DNA from: CAYZZU01 sp964483105
GTDB taxonomy: Bacteria > CG2-30-53-67
Length of the DNA: 64,000 nucleotides
Assembly (NCBI GenBank): GCA_964483105.1
Contig: CAYZZU010000008.1
Span: 32,031-96,030 of the forward strand
Direction of reading: 5' to 3'
The notes below the pieces were generated by a model. The model was not told the DNA's origin and searched no databases. It saw only the letters and a program-made list of their open reading frames with translations. The position numbers were made by a program, and so were the translations under genes. Numbering within the stretch: position 1 is the stretch's first letter; each line of letters opens with the position of its first letter. Positions 39,996-49,329 of the stretch are shown here, piece by piece.

Positions 39996-41303
39996 ATGGA
40001 AGGGAAACGTCGCCGGCCGGTGAAGGAAGGGGCCCGAATCTATAATCTTTTTCCCCTCCTGGCTGGTCCGATGGAGCAGTGGGGAAAGCACCTGGACCGT
40101 GCCGCAGGGATGGGATTCAACTGGATTTTCATCAACTCTTTTTTTGAGCCCGGCTTCTCCGGGAGTATTTATTCCATTAAAGATTATTACCGGATCAACC
40201 CCCTCCTGATTTCCGGGGGGAACGCAACGTCCCCCATGGACACGCTCAGGAGACTGGTGGACGAGGCGCGTCGGTCGGGGCTTCACCTGATCATGGATCT
40301 GGTCATCAACCACACCGCCGTCGATTCGCCCCTCATCCGGGAACACCCGGAGTGGTACCTTCGAGACGCGGACGGGAAGGTGATCCACCCCTCCGTCCGG
40401 GAGGGGGGGAAAACGGTTACGGTCTGGGGTGATCTGGCGGAAATCGATAATGAAGGCTCCCGTGACCGGGAAAAGCTCTGGAACTACTGGGAGGAATTGA
40501 CTCTTTTTTATCGGACGATGGGATTTGAGGGATTCCGGTGTGATGCCGCCTATCAGGTCACGGACCTCCTCTGGCGGAAGTTGATCGAAACGGTCAAGGA
40601 CCGATACCCCGAGACCCTGTTTTTTGCGGAGACCCTGGGGTGCACCATGGAAGATGTGATCCGGCTCGCGCAAGCCGGATTCGATTATACCTTCAACAGT
40701 TCCAAATACTGGGACTTTGAAGCGGAGTGGTGCGTCGATCAGTATCGGGAAAACGCCCGGTGGGCCCCCTCGGTAAGTTTCGCGGAATCCCATGATACTC
40801 CCCGGCTTGCCGCTGAACTGACGGGAGACATCCAGGGCGTCCGGCAACGCTATCTTTTTTCAGCCCTTTTTTCGACGGGTGTGATGATGCCGATCGGATT
40901 CGAATTCGGTTTTCGTAAAAAACTCCATGTGGTCAGGAGCCGCCCGGACGACTGGGAAAAGACGGGAATCGACCTGAGCGCTTTCATTCGGGAGATCAAC
41001 GGAATCAAAAGGGACCATCCCGTCTTCAACGAAGACGGACCGATCGAGGTCATGGATGCCGGCAATCCCCGGATCTTTTGCCTGAAAAAAGAGACCTTGA
41101 ACGGAGAAGAACGGGCACTGATCCTTTTGAACAAGGACCGGAAGACCGCCCAATCGGGCAGGATTCCCTCCCTTTCGAAGGTTCTGGGGAACCCCTCCGG
41201 AATTTTCGAACTCCATCCGGACCCGTCCCGTGCCATATCCCCCGGAGAATTCAGGATTGTGCTCGATCCATCGGGCTTTCAGGTTCTGTGCGCTCAAGGA
41301 TGA
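39996..41303 (+). CDS. GH13 alpha-amylase family enzyme (GlgE-like)
   Basis: About 435 residues with a GH13 TIM barrel. The four conserved regions are DLVINH (I), GFRCDAAYQ (II, nucleophile Asp), FFAETLG (III, acid/base Glu) and SFAESHDTPR (IV). A short C-terminal beta domain follows (HPVFNEDGPIEVM). RIYNLFPLLAGPMEQW and NWIFINSFFEPG resemble the GlgE maltosyltransferase subfamily, but the N-terminal GlgE domain is missing, so a small alpha-glucan or maltosyl transferase is the safer call. No signal peptide, so it is cytoplasmic. The gene stands 76 bases before the ABC-class ATPase gene; no glycogen genes are near. Confidence 0.8.
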   Translation: MEGKRRRPVKEGARIYNLFPLLAGPMEQWGKHLDRAAGMGFNWIFINSFFEPGFSGSIYSIKDYYRINPLLISGGNATSPMDTLRRLVDEARRSGLHLIMDLVINHTAVDSPLIREHPEWYLRDADGKVIHPSVREGGKTVTVWGDLAEIDNEGSRDREKLWNYWEELTLFYRTMGFEGFRCDAAYQVTDLLWRKLIETVKDRYPETLFFAETLGCTMEDVIRLAQAGFDYTFNSSKYWDFEAEWCVDQYRENARWAPSVSFAESHDTPRLAAELTGDIQGVRQRYLFSALFSTGVMMPIGFEFGFRKKLHVVRSRPDDWEKTGIDLSAFIREINGIKRDHPVFNEDGPIEVMDAGNPRIFCLKKETLNGEERALILLNKDRKTAQSGRIPSLSKVLGNPSGIFELHPDPSRAISPGEFRIVLDPSGFQVLCAQG

Positions 41304-41378
41304 GGGATGTATGAAGAGGGCGCATTTTATTGAAAATCGTCACGTCGGCACCGTTCAGAAAGCCCGGGGAGGTTTCTG

Positions 41379-43112
41379 ATGCGGACGCGTGAAGATCTGA
41401 ACCGAATCCTGAAACAGATCGACGGTCGGGGTTTTAAGGCCTACAAGAGGATCGAGGGGGAATATGACTTCCGGACCTTTCTGCTTCTTGTGGACCATGT
41501 GCAGGGAGATCCTTACGCCGCCCCTTCCAGGGTCAGGGTGCGGGTCCACCAACGGCAGGCGTGCCTGCCTCCCCCTTTATTCTCCCATTCCGTGAGGCGG
41601 ACGGCCCTGGAAGATTATCTGACCCGTGTCTTTCATCAGGCCGCCCGGAGAATCGCGAAGGGACGTCGCGGGATCGGAAAGAGCGGTCTGATTACGATTG
41701 ATTGCGGCGGGCAGGAAGTTCTGGAGCGGACGTCCATGTTCGTCTCGAAGGAGTGGGTGGAAGCCCGTTTTGTCGTGGGGCTTCCCGCGAGGGGTCGTAC
41801 CATCCTCGCTCGGGAGGCGATCGAGATGCTCCTGCGTGAGGTCCCCGAGATTGTGCAGACGGCTCTCTTCTTTTCGCACCTGAACGAAGGTGAGGTCAAA
41901 CGGCACGTCGAAACTGTGGAGGATCAGGAGTTCATCCGGGCGACACTCCAGGAACGGGGGCTCGTCGCCTTCGTGGCGGACGGATCGATCCTGCCCCGGA
42001 GAAGCGGAATTGACGACCGTCCCCTGAAGGAGGTCCCGGTCCCTTTTGCTTCCCCCGGCAGCCTGCGGGTTTCCCTTTCAACCCCGAACCGGGGGAAAGT
42101 TTCCGGGATGGGGATTCCGGAAGGGGTGACCCTGATCGTAGGCGGGGGGTTTCACGGAAAATCGACACTGCTCAATGCCCTGAAACGGGGTGTCTATCCT
42201 CATATCCCAGGTGACGGAAGGGAGCTCGTGGTCACCGATCCCACCGCTGTCAAGATCCGTGCCGAGGACGGACGCAGTGTGGTCGGTGTTGATATCTCCC
42301 CTTTCATCCGGAACCTGCCTTACGGCAAAGACACCCGCTTTTTTTCCACGCCCAACGCCAGCGGTTCCACCTCGCAGGCGGCCAATATCATGGAGGCGCT
42401 TGAGCTTTCAAGCCGGCTCCTCCTGATTGACGAGGATACCTCTGCCACCAACTTCATGATCCGGGACCGGAGAATGCAGCTTCTGGTCCGGAAAGAAAAG
42501 GAACCGATCACCCCCTTTGTCGACAAGGTGCGGCAACTCAGGGAGGAGCATGGTGTCTCAACGATTCTGGTCATGGGGGGGTCCGGGGACTACCTGGACG
42601 TGGCGGATCATGTGATCATGATGGAGGATTTCCTGCCGGTCGACAGGACCGCCGCGGCCCGGAAGATTGTCGAAACACACGCCGGCCTGCGATCCTCCGA
42701 AGGGGGAGAACATTTCGGCAGGATCCGGGAGCGGATTCCCGAGCCCTCCGGATTTGACCCGAGCAGGGGAAAGCGTGAGGTCAGGATCGATGCCCGGGGC
42801 CTCCAGGAGATCCTTTTCGGCCGGGAGAAAATCGAGCTCGGCGCCGAGGAACAACTGGTGGATATCTCCCAAACCCGTGCGATCGGGGAGATGATCCATT
42901 ACCTGGCTGAACGGTATGTCAAGCCCGGTCTGTCCCTGAAGGAAGGAATCACCCGGGTTTTCGAAGAGATCCGGACGAAAGGGCTCGACTTGTTGTCTCC
43001 CTATCCGTTGGGCTGTTATGCCATGCCCCGGATCTTCGAACTCGCGGCGGCGGTCAACCGGATGAGGTCCCTCAGGATTCGGGAGGGGTCCGATCCGGAT
43101 ATCGATGCCTGA
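41379..43112 (+). CDS. Predicted ATPase of the ABC class (COG3044 type)
   Basis: A 577-residue protein matching the ABC-class predicted ATPase family (PF09818, related to trypanosome MRB1590). The N-terminal extension RILKQIDGRGFKAYKRIEGEYDF is typical. The Walker A is VGGGFHGKSTLL, and SSRLLLIDEDTSATNFMIRD is the family's Walker B/switch region with D-E-D. The protein is cytoplasmic and single-copy, and the MRB1590 homologue binds RNA. The function in bacteria is unknown. Its ATG lies 75 bases after the GH13 gene; the two may be co-transcribed but are unlikely to work together. Confidence 0.9.
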   Translation: MRTREDLNRILKQIDGRGFKAYKRIEGEYDFRTFLLLVDHVQGDPYAAPSRVRVRVHQRQACLPPPLFSHSVRRTALEDYLTRVFHQAARRIAKGRRGIGKSGLITIDCGGQEVLERTSMFVSKEWVEARFVVGLPARGRTILAREAIEMLLREVPEIVQTALFFSHLNEGEVKRHVETVEDQEFIRATLQERGLVAFVADGSILPRRSGIDDRPLKEVPVPFASPGSLRVSLSTPNRGKVSGMGIPEGVTLIVGGGFHGKSTLLNALKRGVYPHIPGDGRELVVTDPTAVKIRAEDGRSVVGVDISPFIRNLPYGKDTRFFSTPNASGSTSQAANIMEALELSSRLLLIDEDTSATNFMIRDRRMQLLVRKEKEPITPFVDKVRQLREEHGVSTILVMGGSGDYLDVADHVIMMEDFLPVDRTAAARKIVETHAGLRSSEGGEHFGRIRERIPEPSGFDPSRGKREVRIDARGLQEILFGREKIELGAEEQLVDISQTRAIGEMIHYLAERYVKPGLSLKEGITRVFEEIRTKGLDLLSPYPLGCYAMPRIFELAAAVNRMRSLRIREGSDPDIDA

Positions 43113-43175
43113 AAAAACACGGATAGAAACCCGGAACCCCCTGTTTTGTCTCAAAGGAGGGCCTCTCGTGGGAGT

Positions 43176-43943
43176 TTATCCACGCTTTCGCATCTTGAAA
43201 TAAAACGACAGGGAGACCAGAAAAACGATCCCACTGATGAACTGCGAGGTCGAAATCAACCCATGGAAGAGACTTCCCCTGGGGTCCCCCCGGAAAAACT
43301 CGATCCCTGAACGGAAGAGCGGATACAGGATTCCGTAGAGAAGGAGAAGCTGTCCATCAAACCGTTTCCGCCGGGACCGGAACAGCAGGATCAGGAACAG
43401 AAGCAGATTGGCGGCCGAAGAGTAAAGCTGGGTCGGGTGAAGGGGAATGCCCAGCTTTTCAACGGGGACCAGGGAATCGACACGGTTGAAGACAATCCCC
43501 CAGGGAAGTGTAGTCGGTTTTCCATAGCAACATCCGGCGGAAAGGCACCCGAACCGACCCACGGACTGGGCGAGGGCCAGCGCCGGTGCGACGATATCTC
43601 CCACGATCAGGATCGGCATGTCGTGCCTTTTCATGTAGAAGAGGGCGGTGAGGACCGCCAGCAGAAACCCCCCATAGAAAACCAGCCCTCCTTCCCAGAT
43701 TGCAAAGACCCGGAGTGGATGTGCGATAAAATAGCGGTATTCCACGAGAATAAAGAGGAGACGGGCCCCAAGAATGGCAGACAATGTGACATAAAATGCC
43801 AGATCCAGCATCCGATCCGGATGAATCCCCACCTTCCGGGCTTGCCGCAGGGTCAGGGCAAGGGCCAGAAAGAACGCCGAGGCGACGAAAACACCATACG
43901 TATGGAGTGTAAACGGTCCGATGCGGAAAAGGACGGGATGCAT
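43176..43943 (-). CDS. lgt: Prolipoprotein diacylglyceryl transferase
   Basis: A 255-residue polytopic membrane protein with about seven segments. It begins MHPVLFRIGPFTLHTYGVF, and HPTQLYSSAANL with the FEGGLVFYGGF-like motif (WEGGLVFYGGFL) are Lgt hallmarks. The Lgt signature is present in a cysteine-rich variant, SVGRFGCLSAGCCYGKPT, common in deltaproteobacteria and differing from E. coli GRIGNFING. Lgt attaches diacylglycerol to the lipobox cysteine of prolipoproteins. Its start overlaps the lspA stop by one base, giving the order ileS-lspA-lgt. Confidence 0.95.
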   Translation of the reverse strand: MHPVLFRIGPFTLHTYGVFVASAFFLALALTLRQARKVGIHPDRMLDLAFYVTLSAILGARLLFILVEYRYFIAHPLRVFAIWEGGLVFYGGFLLAVLTALFYMKRHDMPILIVGDIVAPALALAQSVGRFGCLSAGCCYGKPTTLPWGIVFNRVDSLVPVEKLGIPLHPTQLYSSAANLLLFLILLFRSRRKRFDGQLLLLYGILYPLFRSGIEFFRGDPRGSLFHGLISTSQFISGIVFLVSLSFYFKMRKRG

Positions 43944-44443
43944 CAGGGGGTTCCTCCCCTCTCTCTCTTTTCTCTCCTTGCGGCCAGTAGGGCGTCCAGA
44001 ATCAGAAGAGTTACCCCCACGCTGATGGAGGAATCGGCCACATTGAAGGCCGGCCAGTGATACTGCCTGAAAAAGAAGTCGATAAAGTCGATTACCTCAT
44101 GGAAACGGATCCGGTCAATCAGATTGCCGATCGCTCCCCCCATGACCAGGGAAAGACCGACCTGGAGCAGCGGGTTTTCTTTCGCCCCCCGGAGATAGAA
44201 GAAGAAAACCACCGCAATGGCCACCGCGGAGATCAACACAAAAAAGGGAACCCTGAATCCCTCGGAGGCACCGGAGAGAATCCCGAAGGCGGCCCCGGGG
44301 TTCCGGACATAAGTCAGATGCAGGATCCCTTTTACGACCGGAATCGACTCTCCGACCGCCATCCCTCTCATGATGAGAAACTTGCTGAGCTGGTCGAGAA
44401 AGAGAATCAGTACGGAGATGATGATCAACCGTCGGATATGCAA
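43943..44443 (-). CDS. lspA: Lipoprotein signal peptidase II
   Basis: A 166-residue membrane protein with four segments. The catalytic aspartates lie in GGAIGNLIDRI and FNVADSSISVG, and YVRNPGAAFGIL is the conserved region near the N-terminus. LspA removes the signal peptide from diacylglyceryl-prolipoproteins made by Lgt, whose gene follows with a one-base overlap. ileS lies 25 bases upstream, an arrangement seen in many bacteria. Confidence 0.97.
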   Translation of the reverse strand: MHIRRLIIISVLILFLDQLSKFLIMRGMAVGESIPVVKGILHLTYVRNPGAAFGILSGASEGFRVPFFVLISAVAIAVVFFFYLRGAKENPLLQVGLSLVMGGAIGNLIDRIRFHEVIDFIDFFFRQYHWPAFNVADSSISVGVTLLILDALLAARREKRERGGTP

Positions 44444-44468
44444 GGCAACCTCTTGGAATTTACTTGTT

Positions 44469-47288
44469 TCACGAAGAGGAAGGACGTAACTGATTCAAAA
44501 TCCCGGCGCATCGCCCGCAGACATCCGGATGCCGCGGATCTTCTCCCACGTCTACCCGGATATTCCAGCAACGTTCACACTTCTTTCCCTCTGCGGGTCG
44601 CACCCGGATCTTTACTCCCGGAACCTCTTCCGCCACCCTGGCATCCTCCGGGGCCTGCCCCATGGAATAAAGCGCCACCGAAGAAACGAGCAGAATCTCG
44701 GAAAGGGAAAGCCGGTCCTGGTAACGCTTCATCTTTTCCAGCCACTCCTCCGACAGGTAAAGGTCCAGGGCGGCATTCAGGGAAAGGCCGATCCCCTGCT
44801 CCCGCCGCGCCTCCTCCAGGACCCGGGAAGCCTCGGCGCGGATCTGAAAGATTTCCTCCCACCGGTTTCCCAGTTCATCATCGAGATCCCCGGGATCCGG
44901 CTCCGGGAAGGACGCGAGATGAACCGACTCCTCCCGGTTTCCGCCGGGGATGGCGGTCCAGATCTCCTCCGCCGTAAAACTCAGAATCGGCGCCATGATG
45001 CGCGCCAGGACGGAGACGACCTCGAAAAGTACCGTCTGCGCGGAACGCCGCGCCTCGGAGTCCGGATGCAGGACGTAAAGGCGGTCTTTCAGAATATCCA
45101 GATAACGCGCGGAAAGATCGACGGTACAGAAATTGTACAGGGAATGATAAATGGTATGGAAGGAGAACGAATCAAAGGCGGAGTCCACCGTTTCCACCAG
45201 TTTCTGCAGACGATGGAGGGCCCACCGATCGATCTCGGGCATCCGGTCCCGGGGAACCGAATCGGTCTCCGGATCGAAATCGAAGAGGTTCCCGAGGAGA
45301 AACCGGGCCGTGTTCCGGATCTTGCGGTAGGCTTCCACCATCCGTTTCAGGATCTCATCGGAGATCTTGATATCATCCCGGTAATCCTCCGCCGCGACCC
45401 AGAGCCGGAGGACCTCCGCGCCGCTCTTTTGAATCACCTGGTTCGGAGCGATCACGTTTCCCACCGACTTGGACATCTTTTTCCCCTCTCCGTCCACGAC
45501 AAAGCCGTGGGTCAGAACCATCCGGAAGGGTGGCTCCTTGCCGGTTCCGAGGGCGGTCAAAAGGGCGCTCTGGAACCACCCCCGATGTTGATCACTCCCT
45601 TCCAGATAGAGATCCGCAGGATAGCTCAGCCCTTCGATTTGCCGGATCACGGCGGTATGGCTGACCCCGGAATCAAACCAGACATCGAGGATATCCTTTT
45701 CCTTGCGGAAAAGGGCGCCTCCACATTGACCGCACCGGGTTCCCGGTGGGAGAAGCGCCGGAGCCTCCCTGGAAAACCAGATGTCCGCACCCTCCCGGTC
45801 CATGAGATCGGCGATATGAAAGACCGCTTCCGGATCCATCAGGTATTCCCCACACTGTTCGCAGACAAAAATGGGGATCGGGACCCCCCAGCTCCGCTGG
45901 CGGGAGATGCACCAGTCGGGACGGTTTTCCACCATGGCCTGAATCCGGTTCCTGCCCCAAGGTGGAATCCATGTGACTTTTTCTTCGATCGCCTTTTTCA
46001 TCCGTCCACGAAGATTCCCCGCCTCCATGGAGATAAACCACTGCTCGGTGGCACGAAAGATAATCGGCTTCTTGCACCGCCAGCAATGCGGGTAAGAATG
46101 ACGGACGGTCTTTTCGGCAAGAAGCATCCCCTTTTGTCTCAGCTCCTCATTGATGACACGGTTGGCCTTGAAGACGAAGAGACCGGCAAAGGAACCCGCC
46201 TCTTCGGTGAAACATCCCCGGTCGTCGACGGGGGTATAGACCGGCAGGCCGTACTTCAACCCCACGTGATAGTCATCCTCTCCATGGCCCGGCGCGGTAT
46301 GAACGCAGCCGGTCCCCTGTTCCAGGGTCACATGATCTCCCAGAACCACCAGGGAATCCCGCTCCTCAAAAGGATGGAGAAGATGCACTCCCTCCAGATC
46401 TTGCCCCGGAAAGGTCGCAAGAATCCGGTATTCTTCCACTCCAAAGAGATCCATGCAGCGCTGGACGAGATCCTCCGCAAGGATCAGCGCCTCATCATGA
46501 CTTGTCTCCACCGCGGCATAGGTAAAGTCCGGATGGAGGGCGACGGCCATATTGGCGGGAAGGGTCCAGGGCGTGGTGGTCCAGATCGCGACAGACACCC
46601 GCCTTCCGGCCAGGGCCGGTATCCGGTCGGCGATTTCGTCTTTCGCGGGGAAACGCACATAGATGGAAGGAGAGTCCTCCTCGGCGTATTCGACCTCGGC
46701 CTCGGCCAGAGCGGTTCGACAGGAGGCACACCAGTGGATCGGTTTCTTCCCTTTGTATACCCCTTTTCGTTCCACAAAGCGCCCGAACTCTCGGATGATT
46801 GAACCTTCGTAACCGTAATTCATGGTCAGGTATGGCTTGTCCCATTCCCCGAAGACACCGAGCCTTTTGAATTCCTCTTTTTGAATCTCCACAAACCGGG
46901 AGGCGTATTCCCTGCATCGCCGTCGGAATTCGACGAGATCCATCTCCCGCTTCTTCGAACCCAGTTTTTTGTCCACCTGGAGCTCGATGGGGAGTCCGTG
47001 GCAGTCCCAGCCGGGGATGTACCTCGTGTAAAATCCCTTCATGCTCTTGTACTTCACGATCATGTCCTTGAGGATCTTGTTCAGGGCATGTCCCATGTGA
47101 ATATGGCCGTTCGCGTAAGGGGGACCGTCATGAAGAGTATAGGTCGGCCTTCCCCGGTTCTTCTCCAGGATGAGCCGTGTCAACCCCATCTCGTCCCATT
47201 TTTTCAAAAGCTCCGGTTCCATGCGGGTCAATCGGGCCTTCATGGGAAAGGATGTGGAAGGAAGATTTAAGGTCTCTTTGTATTCCAT
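44469..47288 (-). CDS. ileS: Isoleucyl-tRNA synthetase
   Basis: About 939 residues, the usual bacterial length. Class I motifs are PYANGHIHMGH (HIGH) and GKKMSKSVGN (KMSKS). The CP1 editing domain is present (WTTTPWTLPANMAV), as is the C-terminal zinc-binding domain with CERCWNIR and CGRC. I start at the ATG at 47288 (MEYKETLNLPSTSFPMKA), where similarity to the family begins; the frame is open to 47555 but that part has no family character. No clear Shine-Dalgarno is seen. It charges tRNA-Ile and heads the ileS-lspA-lgt group. Confidence 0.97.
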   Translation of the reverse strand: MEYKETLNLPSTSFPMKARLTRMEPELLKKWDEMGLTRLILEKNRGRPTYTLHDGPPYANGHIHMGHALNKILKDMIVKYKSMKGFYTRYIPGWDCHGLPIELQVDKKLGSKKREMDLVEFRRRCREYASRFVEIQKEEFKRLGVFGEWDKPYLTMNYGYEGSIIREFGRFVERKGVYKGKKPIHWCASCRTALAEAEVEYAEEDSPSIYVRFPAKDEIADRIPALAGRRVSVAIWTTTPWTLPANMAVALHPDFTYAAVETSHDEALILAEDLVQRCMDLFGVEEYRILATFPGQDLEGVHLLHPFEERDSLVVLGDHVTLEQGTGCVHTAPGHGEDDYHVGLKYGLPVYTPVDDRGCFTEEAGSFAGLFVFKANRVINEELRQKGMLLAEKTVRHSYPHCWRCKKPIIFRATEQWFISMEAGNLRGRMKKAIEEKVTWIPPWGRNRIQAMVENRPDWCISRQRSWGVPIPIFVCEQCGEYLMDPEAVFHIADLMDREGADIWFSREAPALLPPGTRCGQCGGALFRKEKDILDVWFDSGVSHTAVIRQIEGLSYPADLYLEGSDQHRGWFQSALLTALGTGKEPPFRMVLTHGFVVDGEGKKMSKSVGNVIAPNQVIQKSGAEVLRLWVAAEDYRDDIKISDEILKRMVEAYRKIRNTARFLLGNLFDFDPETDSVPRDRMPEIDRWALHRLQKLVETVDSAFDSFSFHTIYHSLYNFCTVDLSARYLDILKDRLYVLHPDSEARRSAQTVLFEVVSVLARIMAPILSFTAEEIWTAIPGGNREESVHLASFPEPDPGDLDDELGNRWEEIFQIRAEASRVLEEARREQGIGLSLNAALDLYLSEEWLEKMKRYQDRLSLSEILLVSSVALYSMGQAPEDARVAEEVPGVKIRVRPAEGKKCERCWNIRVDVGEDPRHPDVCGRCAGILNQLRPSSS

Positions 47289-47661
47289 ATGGATCGTAAA
47301 GAATCCACTCAAGGGTGGCTGGAATATTCTGAACATCCCGATCCCGCAATCCGCAGTCTCAGGCGGGGTCAGATTCCGCAAAACAGGCAGCAGAAAAGTA
47401 TCAACCCTTCCATTTGATGTCAAGGAAAAAGCCTCTTGACGCGGCGGCGGCGTCCCCCGCAAGGTGCTTGAAATCCGGAACAGGTTCACCTTCCCTCCCG
47501 GAAAATCCATCCCGCGCACGCCGCGCACCGGAAGAGTCTTGATTTTCTCGTTCACATCCTCGGGTCCTTATGTTATATTTCCGTCCAATTTTCAAACAAA
47601 ATTCCCTGTGGGAAAGACGCGGACTGTCCGGCCCCATGGAAGAGACAGGAAAGGTAAAACC
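47289..47661. other. Divergent promoter region between ileS and hisA
   Basis: No gene is supported here. On the plus strand a hisA promoter lies at 47551-47579. On the minus strand a perfect TTGACA at 47423-47418 could drive ileS, but only a weak -10 box is visible. Frames extended from both neighbours cover the region without protein-like content. I see no T-box leader ahead of ileS. Confidence 0.5.
47551..47579 (+). promoter_or_regulatory. Promoter of hisA-hisF
   Basis: TTCACA and TATATT with a 17-base spacer, each one mismatch from consensus. The leader is about 75 bases. No histidine-rich leader peptide is seen. Confidence 0.6.
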
Positions 47662-48393
47662 ATGATCGTCATACCGGCAATCGACATCAAGGAGGGACGA
47701 TGTGTCCGTCTGGCACAGGGGGACATGAACCAGGAGACGGTCTATTCCGAAAACCCCGTCGAAATGGCAAAACGCTGGGCCGGAATGGGGGCCGAACTGC
47801 TGCACGTGGTGGACCTGGACGGCGCCGTCGAGGGGCGGCCGAAAAACCTGGACCTGATCTCCAGGATCGTCCGGGAGTGCGGAGTCAGGGTGGAGGTGGG
47901 GGGCGGCATCCGAAACCGGGAGACGGTTGAGGCCTACCTGCGCGCCGGCGTCTTCCGCGTGGTGATCGGAACCCGTGCCGCGGAGGACCCGCAATTTCTC
48001 CGTGAGATCTGCCGGGAGTTTCCGGAAAGAATTGTGGCCGGTATCGACGCACGGGACGGCCTGGTTGCCATCCGGGGATGGACCGAAACCACCACGAAAA
48101 AGGCCGTGGACCTCGCCTCGGAGATGGAGGAGACCGGCGTATGCGCGATCATCTTCACCGACATCCACCGCGACGGGATGCGAACCGGGGCCAATATTGA
48201 CTCGACCCGAAGGTTGGCGGAATCCCTGCGGGTACCGGTGATTGCCTCGGGAGGAATCTCCACCCTTTCCGATGTGGAGGCGGTGCTCTCGATCGAATCT
48301 TCGGGGGTCACCGGGGTCATTACCGGACGTGCGATTTATGCCGGTTCACTCGATCTGGAAGAGGCAATCGCTCTGACCCGGAAAGGAAGATAA
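47662..48393 (+). CDS. hisA: ProFAR isomerase
   Basis: A 243-residue half-repeated TIM barrel. It starts MIVIPAIDIKEGRCVRLAQG (catalytic Asp8), with VEVGGGIRNRETVEAYL, GIDARDGLVAIRGW, FTDIHRDGM (catalytic Asp) and ASGGISTLSDV following. HisA is the Amadori isomerase of histidine biosynthesis (ProFAR to PRFAR). GGAAAGG precedes the ATG at 47662; the open frame upstream to 47464 covers the promoter and is not coding. hisF follows four bases after the stop. Confidence 0.97.
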   Translation: MIVIPAIDIKEGRCVRLAQGDMNQETVYSENPVEMAKRWAGMGAELLHVVDLDGAVEGRPKNLDLISRIVRECGVRVEVGGGIRNRETVEAYLRAGVFRVVIGTRAAEDPQFLREICREFPERIVAGIDARDGLVAIRGWTETTTKKAVDLASEMEETGVCAIIFTDIHRDGMRTGANIDSTRRLAESLRVPVIASGGISTLSDVEAVLSIESSGVTGVITGRAIYAGSLDLEEAIALTRKGR

Positions 48394-48397
48394 CACC

Positions 48398-49162
48398 ATG
48401 CTCGCCAAACGCATCATTCCCTGTCTCGACGTCAAGGAAGGGCGGGTCGTGAAGGGAGTCCGGTTCGTCGGACTCCGGGACGCCGGAGACCCCGTGGAGA
48501 TCGCCCGGCTCTACGACCGACAGGGGGCCGATGAATTAACCTTTCTCGACATCACGGCCTCCCATGAAAAGCGGGGGATCCTGCTCGATGTGGTCCGTCG
48601 CACCGCCGAAGAGGTTTTCATGCCACTTACAGTGGGGGGAGGGATCTCCAGACTGGAGGATATCCGTGAACTTCTGAACGCCGGCGCCGACAAGGTCTCC
48701 ATTAACACGGCGGCCGTACGGCACCCCGAATTCATTGCAGAAGCCGCCAAACGGTTTGGAAGCCAGTGCATCGTCGTGGCGATCGACGCGAAACGGGTTT
48801 CGGAATCTCCACCCCGCTGGGAAATCTATACCCATGGCGGGCGGCATCCCACCGGCATTGACGCCATCGAATGGGCGGAACGGATGGAGGAATCGGGAGC
48901 CGGCGAGTTTCTCGTCACCAGCATGGACCGTGACGGGACACGCGACGGGTACGACAACGAGCTGAATCGTACGATCGCCGGTAAAACCGGGATCCCCCTC
49001 ATCGCATCCGGTGGTGTCGGTGTACTGTCACACCTCTACGATGGAATCGCACTGGGGAAGGCCGACGCAGTCCTCGCGGCATCGATCTTTCACTACCGGG
49101 AGTATACCGTCCGCCAGGTCAAGGAGTATCTTCAGTCCCGGGGGATTTCCGTTCGTTTGTAA
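48398..49162 (+). CDS. hisF: Imidazole glycerol phosphate synthase cyclase subunit
   Basis: A 254-residue TIM barrel. It starts MLAKRIIPCLDVKEGRVVKG (catalytic Asp11), with LTVGGGISRLEDIRELL, VVAIDAKR, LVTSMDRDGT (catalytic Asp130) and LIASGGVG following. HisF works with glutaminase HisH to convert PRFAR to IGP and AICAR; hisH is not in the window. It is co-transcribed with hisA. Two tiny ORFs follow its stop. Confidence 0.97.
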   Translation: MLAKRIIPCLDVKEGRVVKGVRFVGLRDAGDPVEIARLYDRQGADELTFLDITASHEKRGILLDVVRRTAEEVFMPLTVGGGISRLEDIRELLNAGADKVSINTAAVRHPEFIAEAAKRFGSQCIVVAIDAKRVSESPPRWEIYTHGGRHPTGIDAIEWAERMEESGAGEFLVTSMDRDGTRDGYDNELNRTIAGKTGIPLIASGGVGVLSHLYDGIALGKADAVLAASIFHYREYTVRQVKEYLQSRGISVRL

Positions 49163-49171
49163 AAGGCCGCC

Positions 49172-49240
49172 ATGGACCCGTCTCTTTTTCTGCAACGGAT
49201 CGGCAACCTAACCCCGGATCAGGTGAGGAGGAGATCATGA
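49172..49240 (+). CDS. Possible 22-residue peptide between hisF and the small lipoprotein
   Basis: An ATG nine bases after the hisF stop opens a 22-codon frame (MDPSLFLQRIGNLTPDQ and five further residues, basic at the end). Its TGA overlaps the ATG of the next frame (ATGA), which is the pattern of translational coupling. The upstream site is only AAAAGG. It may be a real coupling peptide or a chance frame. Confidence 0.35.
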   Translation: MDPSLFLQRIGNLTPDQVRRRS

Positions 49241-49329
49241 GATATTTCGGGTTCCTGTTTGTCGTTTCTCTTTTTCTGTGCGCCGGTTGCTGTCTCAAGC
49301 CGAACATTCCCTGCCTGCCGATTTTATAA
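49237..49329 (+). CDS. Small putative lipoprotein (30 residues)
   Basis: A 30-codon frame with a strong ribosome binding site (AGGTGAGGAGGAG, ending four bases before the ATG). It encodes MRYFGFLFVVSLFLCAGCC and then LKPNIPCLPIL. This is a hydrophobic signal segment followed by a lipobox-like LCAGC; the mature part would be about 13 residues with two further cysteines. It resembles the entericidin-sized lipoproteins in scale only. No family is recognised. Its position directly after hisF probably reflects read-through expression rather than a role in histidine synthesis. Confidence 0.5.
   Translation: MRYFGFLFVVSLFLCAGCCLKPNIPCLPIL

Noticed and set aside
39774..40847. N-terminal extension of the DsbA-like frame (615 residues in total)
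   Set aside because: It is antisense to the GH13 gene; the signal anchor and ribosome binding site place the real start at 39773.
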